Source: Asterella californica
Lineage: Eukaryota; Streptophyta; Marchantiopsida; Marchantiales; Aytoniaceae
Length of the DNA: 64,000 bases
Assembly (NCBI GenBank): GCA_036924285.1
Contig: JAYKYS010000014.1
Span: 3,906,001 to 3,970,000 of the forward strand
Reading direction: 5' to 3'
Below are positions 1 through 11,184 of this stretch, piece by piece. Below the pieces are notes generated by a model, which had not been told where the DNA came from, ran no database searches, and was given only the letters and a program-made list of their open reading frames with translations. The position numbers were made by a program, and so were the translations under genes. Numbering within the stretch: position 1 is the first letter of the stretch; each line of letters opens with the position of its first letter.

Positions 1-1017
1 ATATCGATCCAGACGTTGAAAAGAACGTTGGCTAAATAGTTGGGATCTATTCTTCGTCACAACAAGATGTACACCGTCATATTTCTATGTCTCCTCCACT
101 TAAAGTACTACTCGTCATGGACAACTGTTCAATTCCTCAGAACTCAAATCTAGTGCGTCGTGATGAGAAGACTTTGAATGTCCATATGAGTCTCAAGACC
201 CAACTGGTGAATGAGCACGAGCCGTTGTCAAAGAGAACACAATTGACGAACAGGTGACAACTGCAAGCTCTCAGAAGTAATTCATCATCCAGCAGCAGCC
301 AATTAAGAGATTTAAATGATTACAAGTTGTAACACTCTTGACATTGTCATGCTAAGATGGATTTCTGAGTTGATACCGCATATTGACACTTATATGCATG
401 TATGCATCCTTATGTGTAGTTCACATCTTGATGTGCTGATTGCATCCTGATGTACTGATGCATCATGAGGAACAAACCTCGTCCCATTTTGATATTTTCT
501 TTTCCTCATCAGTTCTTCATTCGTATTCTACGTGTAAATAGACACTCTTTTACCCAGTACTTGGTTGTTCACTTTGGTGCTGCGTTTATGGTTCAAATTA
601 TGAACTCTCTTGTCCTTGTTGTCTTTCCAACTGTAACATACGTCCAAACTTGGGATTGTGTGTTATACATCTTAGTGTATGAGAACCTTGTCCTTCTGCA
701 TGTGTCATTCTTTTCTTAACGTTCTCACATCTGTTTGTAAATTTTCTTACACGCTTCTGTATTTATTCTGTGCACGTCTTGACATCCTGATCTACTGTCA
801 GGAATGTCTTGACATCCTGTTGTGTCTATCACTCACTTACAACATTCAATCTCGATTGATCTGAGATACTTGTAGCAGTCCTAAGGACCCTACAGGGCGA
901 GAGTCTCGACTGATCTTCTGTGATTAAGCAACGTCATCTGTCATCTACTGCTCTTGTTGCTAATAATGTGTGAAAAGATCTTCATAAAATGCATATTACA
1001 AAAGAAAAGTTCATAGA
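1..1017. other. AT-rich intergenic DNA, no gene seen
   Basis: Short open frames here have no recognisable domains and the base composition is AT-rich. Small direct repeats are visible, such as two occurrences of cttgacatcctg near 779 and 808 and several tgatgtactgatgcat-like words at 430-470. Nothing supports a gene. Confidence 0.6.
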
Positions 1018-1025
1018 ACCTTTGT

Positions 1026-1383
1026 CTAGAAAATTTTTTAATCACACCCCCATTAAGTTTATTGAGCTTAATCATAACTCTCTTAATGATGCATCACACC
1101 CCCTAACAAGCTACAGATAGTAAAATCAATCACTTCGTCATATCACTCATCGTTTCACTATTTTTGTCCGTGAGTAAATACTTCTTTTGTTTCTATAATT
1201 AAATACTTGTAAGACGACATATGCTCAGAAAGTTGATGTCAAAAAGTCACTAATATGGCAAAGTGATGTTTCACAATCAATAACCAGTTAAGGATGTGAT
1301 CAAGCAATACATCATTAAATCGTTAAGAGGGTTGTGATCAAGCTCAACAAACTTAATAGGGATGTGATCAAGCAAATTTCTAG
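1026..1383. mobile_element. hAT-like MITE, copy A
   Basis: This is a 358-bp non-coding element with long imperfect terminal inverted repeats. The left end (ctagaaaatttt, 1026) and the right end (aaatttctag, to 1383) are followed inward by repeated words of the type cttgatcacaccc and cctcttaa, inverted between the two arms over about 85 bp. It is flanked by acctttgt (1018-1025) and acccttgt (1384-1391), an 8-bp target-site duplication with one mismatch. Termini starting with C and an 8-bp duplication fit non-autonomous hAT elements; the superfamily is inferred. Copies B, C, E and F share the same arms. Confidence 0.72.
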
Positions 1384-1444
1384 ACCCTTGTCTCTCAAGT
1401 CTTTTCATAGAATACAGTGTTTTCGGATCATATGAAACTAAAAT

Positions 1445-1801
1445 CAAAAATTTACTTGATCACACCCCTAATACGTTTGTAGGACTTAACCTCACCTCTC
1501 TTAACTTTGCTTTACTTGATTACACCCTTGATTGGCTATAGCAGGTTTAGTAAATCAAAATGCCACATCATCAAAATTGATCTGTGCATGTTAGCTATAA
1601 GCCATGTATCAACATAGAAAGTTTAATTTGAAATGCTTTTACAATCGATTATCAACCTATTATTTCTTATTTATCTTAGTGAACTATCTTTATATAGCCA
1701 TAACATGCTGCTGGTCAGAGATGCGATGAAGTAATGCAAAGTCAAGAGGAGTGGATAAGCCCAATAAACGATCCAATAGGGTGCGATCAAGTTAATCTCT
1801 G
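1445..1801. mobile_element. hAT-like MITE, copy B
   Basis: This is a 357-bp element of the same family as copy A, starting caaaaatttacttgatcac and ending gatcaagttaatctctg. The left arm again carries tandem cttgat(c/t)acaccc words spaced by about 30-40 bp, and the right arm carries their reverse complements. The flanks (actaaaat and aaagaaaa) are not a clean duplication, so this copy looks older. It has no coding capacity. Confidence 0.62.
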
Positions 1802-3183
1802 AAAGAAAACACCTCCTTGGCTAAATTCACTAAAGCTATGATTAATAGATAGTGTATAGTGGTTTCCAAGTTGCGTTTTGCATCCTTTTAGAGTCATGAG
1901 TCAGAACGGAAATACAAAGGCAGAAATACCTTTTCCGGTGGCTGCAAGTCGCGATTCTACAAGTTCACATTTAGATTGTTTTCCCCAAACACTAGAAATT
2001 GTTTCCACAACTTACATGTGTGGGTTTAGATATGGTTTTCTCTAGTATTGAGTAATATTAGCTTCTCCTCTACATGGACCCACCGATCTTCAATTCATCG
2101 CATGTTTCCTGTCCTTATGTATCATAACCTGTCACAAGTACTAGTAGAGTAACTTTTAGAGAATATTAAACTTTCAAACGTGAAATAGACTAAATGCGCA
2201 ATTACACTCATATGATGAATGATATACTCCGTGTCTACAAAAAGCGTCAAAACGCGTTTCATTTAATGTTTCACTCTCTAAAACAATTTTTATTTCATTT
2301 CCTTGTCAAAGTTTTCTTCTCATGACAACTTTGAGGTTATTTTCAAAGTGAGCACACCGTGATTTTCACCTCATCTTCTGATAGAGGAGGAAAATATGCA
2401 AAGGTTTTATTTAAAATTTGAAGACTTATTTAAAAATTTATTGAATATCTCGATTAAATTAATGTATGTTTGTTAATAACTTCTCGCACTTGTAGTTTCG
2501 GAAGTGTATTTGTTAATAACTTTAAGAAGTGTATTTGTTTGCGTTTGGTTTATAAATTATGTATAGATCGTCCCATCAATCAATACATATTGCATTTGTT
2601 CTTTTATCATTGTCTACTCGCATTAGACTTCATTCCAAGATAATCTTTTCTGGAAATGTGCTTCGCACAACATTTCCATCGAAACACTTCCGGTTATAAA
2701 TAACAATTTGTTAACTTCAGTCGGTATTGTTAATGCACATTCGCTTCTCACTATGTCATTGGCTTGGCTAATTGCGTAATACCTCTATACTAGAGAGTGG
2801 TTCTTGAGCATATCTGCCATTCTCGAGGTATGAATGTAACTTTAAACTAACTTTACAAGAGAAGAGTTCTTAGAGAAACAAGCACGTTTGAAACCCAATA
2901 GTCTCTCTCGCAAAAGGGAAGAAGAACCTTACAAATGTGACAAAGAAAAACCTTAAGAGAGAATGGTTCCTAAAAGAACAAACACCCTAAAAAGCTCTGG
3001 CTCTGGCTGCACACGAAGAAAATGTCTCACAGAGATTGGAATCATTCACTTCTTTTTACGAGAGTGACCTTGTAACGTTACGTTATTGCCACGATCGATT
3101 TCGTGATCCACTATCTATTTACTGGTAAAGCGATTTCCTCTCATCTCGCTTTTTTCTCTACGATGCGTCCTCCCTGTGCGTCT
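1802..3183. other. Intergenic DNA, nothing recognised
   Basis: AT-rich sequence with no long reading frame, no tRNA-like arms and no terminal repeats that I could pair. It ends at the insertion site of the full-length LINE. Confidence 0.5.
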
Positions 3184-3198
3184 GCCCGGAAGTGCATT
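3184..3198. repeat. LINE-1 target-site duplication, 3' side
   Basis: The 15-mer gcccggaagtgcatt here is repeated exactly at 13981-13995. The two copies bracket the LINE, and the T-rich tract immediately following (the poly(A) side on the minus strand) is the expected arrangement for target-primed reverse transcription. Confidence 0.9.
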
Positions 3199-3243
3199 TT
3201 TTTTTAAATTTTTTTTTTTAATTAAAGGCCGCGAAGGACCGGG

Positions 3244-4023
3244 TTAAAACTTTATTGGGCGATAGAGAGCCACCCGAAACCGTACCACAGTCGGCCATAT
3301 GCCGTAACCCCGATCCCACCCCGTAGATGGCGACAGAATCAGGTCACTGTCCTCGCGCGACCAGTCTAACCTCACTCTAGTGGAGCTCTTGCTCATCGTG
3401 CCGACCTCGTCGAGCACGAGGGCCTCGATAATCCTCTTCATGATGCTGTCAGTGCCGTGATCATGTCTCGGCGACCTATTCCAAAACCGCGGCCTCACTC
3501 TCTCTTTCGTCCTCTCCCGATTGTCAGTGACGTCGTCTTTGTTGTCGTCGTCGTTCTCGTCAGGCTCGGTGCACGAGGTACACGCAGCCCTAGAAATTTT
3601 GAAGTTGTTGTTTCTGACATGTTTAATGCTGTATTGCCCCTTCGTAAGAACAGGCCCCACGATCAGTCGGCCCCACCTCTGGCCGGCAGCCCTGCACTCA
3701 TGATGGATGCGGCCGCAGGCGCTGACCTTCTTTTTCCCATTCTCGCCGTCGATCTTCAGAGCAGGAAGGTAATCATTGCACGACGCCGGTGACCACCTCG
3801 ACGTCCTCTCGATCACGGTGCCCTTCTCACCCCTCTCCCCTTTCTTTCTTTTGACCGTACTAGAGCATGCGCGAAAATCACCGAGAGCAGTTAGGAAGGC
3901 TGCTGCCCATGGCTGTTTAGTGAAGGTGTACTCCATCGCCTTTGTATTGCTCCTAAAGTCGTCATCGCGGCCTCCCATGCCTTTCTTTGTTTCTTTCCAG
4001 CGTCCTCGTTTAAACCATCCCAT
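3244..4023 (-). CDS. Possible third ORF of the full-length LINE
   Basis: A 259-codon ATG-started frame overlaps the last 130 bp of ORF2 in a different frame and runs almost to the A-rich tail. It is rich in Arg, Lys and Asp, including an Asp-rich stretch near the middle, and has no recognised domain. Its position matches the 305-codon ORF at the 3' end of the other LINE (38126-39043), but I cannot align the two proteins convincingly. It may be an accessory protein or a chance open frame in GC-rich 3' sequence. Confidence 0.3.
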   Translation of the reverse strand: MGWFKRGRWKETKKGMGGRDDDFRSNTKAMEYTFTKQPWAAAFLTALGDFRACSSTVKRKKGERGEKGTVIERTSRWSPASCNDYLPALKIDGENGKKKVSACGRIHHECRAAGQRWGRLIVGPVLTKGQYSIKHVRNNNFKISRAACTSCTEPDENDDDNKDDVTDNRERTKERVRPRFWNRSPRHDHGTDSIMKRIIEALVLDEVGTMSKSSTRVRLDWSREDSDLILSPSTGWDRGYGIWPTVVRFRVALYRPIKF

Positions 4024-7000
4024 AGCTCTTTACTGGTTTCAGCAACAATTCTAGCCGCCGGACGATCCGAACGTCCTCCTCTGAAAATCTTGTCAGCCCT
4101 CTCAGCCCACGCAGCCTGGGAGTGTTGAACGAGAAGTAGAAGGAGGGCGGGATTGCGATGCCGAATTTCCAGAGCCTTGTCTATAGTCTCTAGCAGATTG
4201 CTTCCTTCGACATAACCGGTATTACAGTCCTGTTCGTGTATCCTAAGTCTCTCCCACCTGTTCTTCACCACCCTGCAGTCCCAAAAAAGATGCTTAATAG
4301 TCTCCAGCTCCTCGCATCCCTTCGCGCATCTCCCATCGCCAATCCTCATCATCCTCGCTCTTCTGTTGGTGAAAAAGCCGTGATTGAGGATTCGCCACAA
4401 CCAAAGGTTGACCCTGAGGTTTCCTCCCGATAGCCAGACTCTCCTCCATCTCGTTTCCTATTTCTCCAGCGTGTCGTTAACCTCCCATCTCGCGTTTATT
4501 AGGTCCAGGTTTCTCGTTTTTGCAGGTAGCATGCTCTTCCAGGTTCTGAAATCTAAAGTCCACCCCCGAAAGGTCTTGTCCCCTAACCTCCATTGCCAGT
4601 TCTCGCTATCTTGCAGTCCTCCGTCGATCACTTGCGTCACTCCGGCCCATCTAGTTAGCTTCGCTAAGTTACTAGTTTCAGCCCCTTCCTGGTCTTCTAT
4701 TTGCCTCGATAGAGAGACGTTCCTCAGCGAGTCGTGGAGGTCTTTGAGTTTGAGGGAGTTAAGAGAGATAAGAGGACTTCTTTTTAGTTCTCGCAGAACT
4801 TCCCTCTTCCCTGCTTCATCGATACCCTCCTTCCTGGCCCACAGCTCGACCACTACCCTCGATGACAGGTTCCCCGGGAGCAGAATCTTTTCACCTTCAA
4901 AAACTACCTTGTTCGCCACCTCTTTCCAGCACTGTAACATATTGTTCAGGGTCGGAAGGCCACGCACCCTGAAGCCCGGTAGCATTAAAATACAGTCTTC
5001 GGGGGTCCAACCTTCTGTCTTCCCCTTGTATCTTTTTTCCCTCATGCTCTCTTTGATGCCCCACCTTGCTATATTCACCCAGTCTTGTTTTCCCCCGTTG
5101 AGGAGTTTAGCAATGAATTTTAGCTTGAGCGCCTGAGCGACCTTCCTGAAAGGGACAATGTCCAGGCCTCCCTCACTCTTGGGCTTAGCAATCACTTCCC
5201 AAGCCACAATCGGAACCTTAGGCTTCCCGTCCGAGTTTCTGCCCCATAGGAAGGTCCTGCAGACCTCTTCAAGCTTCTTAATGCCGTTGATAGAGCAGTC
5301 GACTCCCGTAAGTTGATATGCAGGTATCGCCCGGAGGACATGAGTCAGGAGGACTACCCGGCTGGACCACGACAGCATCCGGTTAGACCAGTGCTGCAGT
5401 TTGCTTTGAATTCTTCCGACAATCCTTTCGATGACCTGGCTTTCAGACAGGTTCCTCCCGATCCACGCTCCTAGATACCTTACCATCTGTCCAGGTCTGG
5501 CCATTAGACAACCGGTCTCCTCCAGCCACCTAGGAACTTCTTTCATACCCAACGGTATTACCATCGACTTTTCCAGGTTAAGGGCAGCCCCCGATATCCT
5601 CTCGTATCTACGTAGAACGTCTTTCGTAGCATTGAAGCAATCCTCGGTGCCTTCTATAATTATTCCGGTATCGTCTGCGAAGAGTTGATGCAGCAGCGGG
5701 GGGACTCTCCCGACCATAGACCTTCTATATCGCCTTGCTCCCTGGCTCTTTTGATCATATTCATCAAGGGCTGGGTGGCAATGACGAACAGGAAAGGGGT
5801 CACCGGGCACCCTTGCCTGACCCCTCTCCCTAGCGCGATATCCTCCGTGAACCCCCCGTTTATGTGTACTTTTGACTTCCCGTCTTCCGCGAGGCCCTTG
5901 AGCAGACGCACGAAATGAGAGTCAAACCTCATTGACTCCATCGTATCCCACAGGTAGACCTGGGATACCCGGTCGTACGCCTTCATGAAGTCGATTTTTA
6001 AGAATAGAGACTCCCAGCCTTTTGCCTCGGCCATCTCCTGCCCCAGCTTAAAGCTTAGAATGTTGTCGTGTATGTCTCTTCCTTGGATGAAACCAGTTTG
6101 TTGCTCGTCAACCACGTTTCTCACTACCTCCTTCAGCCTCTCTGCTAGGATTTTACTTAGAATCTTGTAGGTAGCTGAGAGTAAGGTGATTGGCCTCCAG
6201 TTTCCCAGTTCATCCTGTCACCTCCTTTCAGAATAAGTTTGATTACCCCCTGTCGCGTTTTATCATCGATCTTCGCGGTCTTCCAGAATTCCAGCACCAT
6301 ATCAGTGCATTCCTCCTTAATGAAAGGCCAGCAGGCCTGAAGCATCTCGTACGTGACGTCATCGATGCCAGGCGACTTCTCCTTGGAGAAATTTAGAACC
6401 GTCCTCTCCACTTCCTTGCTAGTAGGCGGTGCCACCAGACGAGCGTTTTCTCCCTCCGCTATCCATTTGGAGGTGAGCCGGAGCACCTCCTTCCTTTCCT
6501 CTTCGTTTTTGGCGACTTCGTCATCCTCCGCAAACAGCCCCGTGTAGTATCTGTGGACTCTTTCAAGGATTTCTCCGTGTTCTTCAGTGATCTCCCCATT
6601 TTCCAGTACTACCCCTTTCATTTCTTCCCTTCTATGTTTTGCCTTTAGTTGGGCAAAGAAATATCGGGATGGCGCTTCCCTCTCTTTCAGCCACCTAATA
6701 CGACTTCTCTTTCTCCAAAGGATAGCGTCTTGGTGTTCTCTCCTTCTAACTTTTTCCTCTGTCTCCTGTAGCTTACGCCTTGTTTCTTCCGAGTCCTCCC
6801 CCCGAGCTAGCTCTCTGAGCCTCTACAGCTCCCCTTCTAGACCCGCATTGGAGGACGTCCTACTTCCCGCAGCCCTTTTTTCCTCCATCAAAACTCTTCT
6901 TATCTTAGCCCAACCCACCGCCCACTTAGTCCTTGAGTCACCCGTCCTTCTTTGCTGCTCCCTCCACGCGGCTTCCGTCTTGGCTCTTATTCTCGCGTCT

Positions 7001-7324
7001 TTTAGCATCTCCGCCTCCATCTTGAAGTAAGAGGACTTTTTAATCTTCACCCCTACCTCCTCCTCCTTAAGCTGAATTTCCACCGTTACAGGTATGTGAT
7101 CAGATAGCGTTTGCCTTCCGTCGTGTACTATCCGTGTAACCCCCGAGCACCAATCTGCGCTGTTATTAATATAGCACATGTCCAGCCTGGCCTGATCCCT
7201 TCTGTCGCCTGATTGAACCTGTCTAGTGAAAACCGGCCCTTCCTTCCTTGTAGCACAGAAAAGGGCATCGACCAGGTCAGCCTGAAGGAGAGTACTCCTC
7301 CAGAGGCGAAGTTCACTGCCGTTG

Positions 7325-7329
7325 TCGTG
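7325..7329. repeat. 5-bp duplication left of the nested insertion
   Basis: The word tcgtg here is repeated at 10639-10643. Removing 7330-10643 restores an uninterrupted endonuclease frame reading LLHDNGSE across the join, which supports these as the target-site duplication of the nested element. The word is short and the element begins with tcgtg as well, so the border may shift by a few bases. Confidence 0.65.
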
Positions 7330-7400
7330 TCGTGGACCGGCTCCTACATGAAATTCAAACTTCGATGCTTGTCGCTCCAAAGACACTCATGAGAAGACAA

Positions 7401-7871
7401 GCTAGGCTCCAGCTTACGGGTTTTTGGCACCACTTCGGATCTTCGTTTTTATCGCACCAGTGGATAGAGCTCCTTGTCAGCTTTCCATAGGCACTTCATC
7501 TACTTCGTTTGGACGCCTAGTGGAGAAGTTACAGGACTCGAAAGATGGAGAAAACAAGCTAAGCCCCAGCTTACGGGCTTTTGGCGCAACTTCCGATCTT
7601 CACTTTCATCACATGGATGGGTAGAGCTCGTTGTCAGCTTTCCATAGGCACTTCATCTACTTCGTTTGGACGCCTAGTGGAAAAGTTACAAGACTCGAAA
7701 GATGGAGAAAACAAGCTAGGCCCCAGCTTACGGGCTTTTGGTGCAACTTCCGATCTTCACTTTCATCACATGGATGGGTAGAGCTCGTTGTCAGCTTTCC
7801 ATGGGCATCTTGTTTACTTCGTTTGGACATCCAGGGAAGAAGTTATGCGATTCGAAAGAAGGTAAAATCAA
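7401..7871. repeat. 157-bp tandem repeat, three units
   Basis: The anchor gctagg(c)tcc...agcttacgggcttttgg recurs at 7401, 7558, 7715 and (start only) 7872, exactly 157 bp apart each time. Units 2 and 3 are nearly identical and unit 1 is slightly diverged. All units stay open in one frame because 157 shifts frame between units by one base; no protein is implied. Confidence 0.9.
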
Positions 7872-8194
7872 GCTAGGCTCCTAGTTACTTGTTGACTGGG
7901 TATTCAGGGCTTCAGGCATTATATCAAAGACGCAAGGGGCCTGCTTCTTATTATTCAGGAGATTCAGGAGAGAATTGTACGTACAGAGACTGTTGCAAGG
8001 GGGGTGCTTAAGGGGCTAGCTTGCGTCTGCGACCTGTCAACGAACGGTTCGGGAGATTTAAGAGTCCAATGCAAGCGCGCAAGGCGTCGTTGGGTTCAGA
8101 TCTGTGCAGGCTACGCACTGGTTCAAACGGTTTGGGAAGAGACGGATCGGGGAGTGTGTACTGAGAGAAATTGAGACGCAGGAAGTAGATTTGA

Positions 8195-9356
8195 GGTTTT
8201 CAGTTACCTGTGACGGAGAGTTGGACTATTCGCGCCGTTCCGGAGTCCAAACTTGCTGTCCTTGGATCCAACGGGATCAGAACACCGAGTTCTACAGGAA
8301 ATTGAAGACGATATCAGTTTTCATCGGACGGTTTGGAAATTTTGAGTGAAATTGGCTCGCAAGGAAGCGCTTACATCAGATTTTCGTTCACCTACGACCT
8401 GAGGTTGGACTGTTCTTCGCGATCGGTGAGCCAATCTCTTCGTTCTTGGTGCCTACGCGATCAGGGGGTCTTCATCTACTCATAGGAGAAGACCGTGTGT
8501 GAATTGAATTGTTGGTTTGAGTGTGGTGAGCAAGTTTGAGCCGCAGGGAGCTGATTTACGTCAGTTTTTTGCAACCTGCGGCTAAATTTCTCGAGTGGTT
8601 TTGCAAGGGGAACTCCAAACGACTTGTTTGGAGTCTCGTTGGGTTCAGGGTAGCTAGATCTATCTGCCAACGAAGACGGATATCAGTTTGGACGATCCGT
8701 TTGTGCGGTGTGAGCAGTTTTAAGCCGCAGGGAGGAGTTTTTGGAGGTTCGGTCACCTGCGACCGAAAATCGACGATATCTCGGCTGTTGGGAGTCGGAT
8801 CTGAAGGTTTCTTGGGTTAACGGAGTCAGCGGAGGAGACCCTATCGACATCTGAAGTCCGTTCAGCGAAAAGAGGAAGTCCACAGATAGGCCTTTTTCGG
8901 TTTCTTCGCTACGGGTTTTGCTCTTTTGAGTTCGTTAGAGTTCTGGTTGGTTGTATACAGCTTGTGGTAGCTAGCTTTAGCTAAGAGCTTATACATGGAT
9001 GTGGTTTGGACTTGGGTTTGGATCGCGTGATACTGCTGTGGCTCTGTTTGTTAGCAAAGAGAAGTTTCTCTTGCTTTGAGTTACGCTTCGGTGGTTTTGG
9101 GTCAAGGTTGTGATTCAAGGGTTGTTTTTAGGGGCTTTTGAAGCAGGTTACAGACCGCTCTGGTCTGGTTCTCAGTTCTGTGCTCTTAGGAGAAAAAACC
9201 GGCAGTGTACATACATTTGGGAGTGGTATATATAGCAGCATTCCTTTTCGTGGTTATTCTTCTCTGTCTTGTCTCTGTTTGGCACACAGCATCTCCACAG
9301 CCAGGAACCTCGCGTTTTCCTGGACATCCTTCACGCACAAAATATCCGACACGATA
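8195..9356. repeat. 1162-bp direct repeat, copy 1 (LTR-like)
   Basis: Copy 1 matches 9477-10638 with a constant offset of 1282 bp and only scattered substitutions. Both copies contain a TATATATA box (about 9228 here) followed by a C/T-rich leader and end with atccgacacgata. The very high identity suggests recent duplication or gene conversion. Confidence 0.93.
9222..9236 (+). promoter_or_regulatory. TATA-box-like motif in LTR-like repeat
   Basis: gtggtatatatagca lies about 130 bp before the end of the repeat; the identical motif is at 10504-10518 in copy 2. Position and sequence fit a polymerase II core promoter in an LTR, but activity is inferred only. Confidence 0.45.
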
Positions 9357-9476
9357 CGGTGGTGAACTCGACGTGAAAGTCCGAGGTGGAGATATTTGTG
9401 TGTTAGAACTGGACAGAAGAGATCAGCAATCATGAACGAGGATGAAGATGGGTTTGGTTGTTCGGGAGGATGTTGT

Positions 9477-10638
9477 GGTTTTCAGTTACCTGTGAAGGAG
9501 AGTTGGACCGTTCGCGCCGTTCCGGAGTCCAAACTTGCTGTCCTTGGATCCAACGGGATCAGAACACCGAGTTCTACAGGAAATTGAAGACGATATCAGT
9601 TTTCATCGGACGGTTTGGAAGTTTTGAGTGAAATTGGCTCGCAAGGAAGCGCTTACATCAGATTTTCGTTCACATACGATCTGAGGTTGGACTGTTCTTC
9701 GCGATCGGTGAGCCAATCTCTTCGTTCTTGGTGCCTACGCGATCAGGGGGTCTTCATCTACTCATAGGAGAAGACCGTGTGTGAATTGAATTGTTGGTTT
9801 GAGTGTGGTGAGCAAGTTTGAGCCGCAGGGAGCTGATTTACGTCAGTTTTTTGCAACCTGCGGCTAAATTTCTCGAGTGGTTTTGCAAGGGGAACTCCAA
9901 ACGACTTGTTTGGAGTCTCGTTGGGTTCAGGGTAGCTAGATCTATCTGCCAACGAAGACGGATATCAGTTTGGACGATCTGTTTGTGCGGTGTGAGGGGT
10001 TTTAAGCCGCAGGGAGGAGTTTTTGGAGGTTCGGTCACCTGCGACCAAAAATCGGCGATATCTCGGCTGTTGGGAGTCGGATCTGAAGGTTTCTTGGGTT
10101 AACGGAGTCAGCGGAGGAGACCCTATCGACATCTGAAGTCCGTTCAGCGAAAAGAGGAAGTCCACAGATAGGCCTTTTTCGGTTTCTTCGCTACGGGTTT
10201 TGCTCTTTTGAGTTCGTTAGAGTTCTGGTTGGTTGTATACAACTTGTGGTAGCTAGCTTTAGCTAAGAGCTTATACATGGATGTGGTTTGGACTTGGGTT
10301 TGGATCGCGTGATACTGCTGTGGCTCTGTTTGTTAGCAAAGAGAAGTTTCTCTTGCTTTGAGTTACGCTTCGGTGGTTTTGGGTCAGGGTTGTGATTCAA
10401 GGGTTGTTTTTAGGGGCTTTTGAAGCAGGTTACAGACCGCTCTGGTCTGGTTCTCAGTTCTGTGCTCTTAGGAGAAAAAACCGGCAGTGTACATACATTT
10501 GGGAGTGGTATATATAGCAGCATTCCTTTTCGTGGTTATTCTTCTCTGTCTTGTCTCTGTTTGGCACACAGCATCTCCACAGCCAGGAACCTCGTGTTTT
10601 CCTGGACATCCTTCACGCACAAAATATCCGACACGATA
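9477..10638. repeat. 1162-bp direct repeat, copy 2 (LTR-like)
   Basis: This is the second copy of the 8195-9356 sequence. Its last base is the last base of the nested element, directly followed by the duplicated tcgtg and LINE coding sequence. A repeat ending exactly at the element border is what a 3' LTR would do. Confidence 0.93.
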
Positions 10639-11184
10639 TCGTGCAGAAGTGGCGAGGAGCCCACGCTATCATCAGGTAACTCTACCATGTTCCAGTCACC
10701 CGTCAGGATCCATCTACCTTCCTTCGTTTTATTCGCGATCCATTCCCATAGATGTCTTCTGCCATCTCTTTTGTTGGGGGCGTAGACCGACGCGACCCCT
10801 ATGTGCCCTATGGCCGACTCAATAATTCCCCACGCTACAGAGCCGTCGCCCTTGACCCCCTGCTGTACTACTTTCACGTGGTCTTTGAAAAGAAGAGCAG
10901 CCCCGCCTCTGCCCCCCACCGCATAATCCACAATCCTCGTACCATCTCTCATTATCTGTTTCAAGTTGAATTCTAGACGTTGCTCTTCTGTCTTCATCTC
11001 CTGTAAGGCTATGATGTCAGCCTGGACAATGTCTCTTCTCAGCCAGCGTCGGAGAATAGTCACGCGATGCGGATCGCTCAAGCCTCTCACATTCCACGAA
11101 GCAATTTTTAGTTTTGTCTGCATATTTTAACTTGTTTAAGGGTGATGACAGTTCCTCCAGAGTTCCTTGCGTTCTTCCCCCTCT

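Larger units (their letters stand above)
7330..10638. mobile_element. 3.3-kb non-coding element nested in the LINE
   Basis: It interrupts the LINE endonuclease and has a 5-bp duplication (tcgtg). Its parts are a block of 157-bp tandem repeats (about 7401-7871), unique sequence to 8194, a 1162-bp direct repeat (8195-9356), a 120-bp spacer, and a second repeat copy (9477-10638) that ends exactly at the junction with the LINE. Each direct repeat has a TATATATA motif about 130 bp before its end, as in the U3-R-U5 layout of an LTR. No convincing TG...CA termini, primer-binding site or protein is visible. It may be a TRIM/LARD-like LTR relic with a deletion in one LTR; the class is not established. 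Confidence 0.7.
3891..11123 (-). pseudogene. LINE ORF2: APE endonuclease plus reverse transcriptase, broken
   Basis: The ATG at 11123 begins an APE-type endonuclease: SWNVRGL, LQEMKT, VYAPN and TGDWNMV are visible. The frame breaks off at the 3.3-kb insertion and resumes at 7324, in the same frame, with DQARLD and SDHIPV. The reverse transcriptase follows, with IDFMKAYDRV near 5990, GVRQGCP near 5830 and the catalytic FADD near 5675. A C-terminal zinc-finger-like region (zf-RVT type, WRILNHGFFTNRRA ... C..C..H) ends at 3891. Breaks are TAG at 6823-6825, a lost A near 6201-6203 (TTT on the plus strand), a lost C at 5698-5703 (six G on the plus strand) and TAG at 4458-4460. The enzyme would nick target DNA and copy LINE RNA; this copy cannot. 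Confidence 0.92.

Noticed and set aside
8476..10165. Duplicated 60-95-codon frames inside the nested element
   Set aside because: Identical frames occur only because the DNA is directly repeated; they are short, overlapping on both strands and contain no domain.
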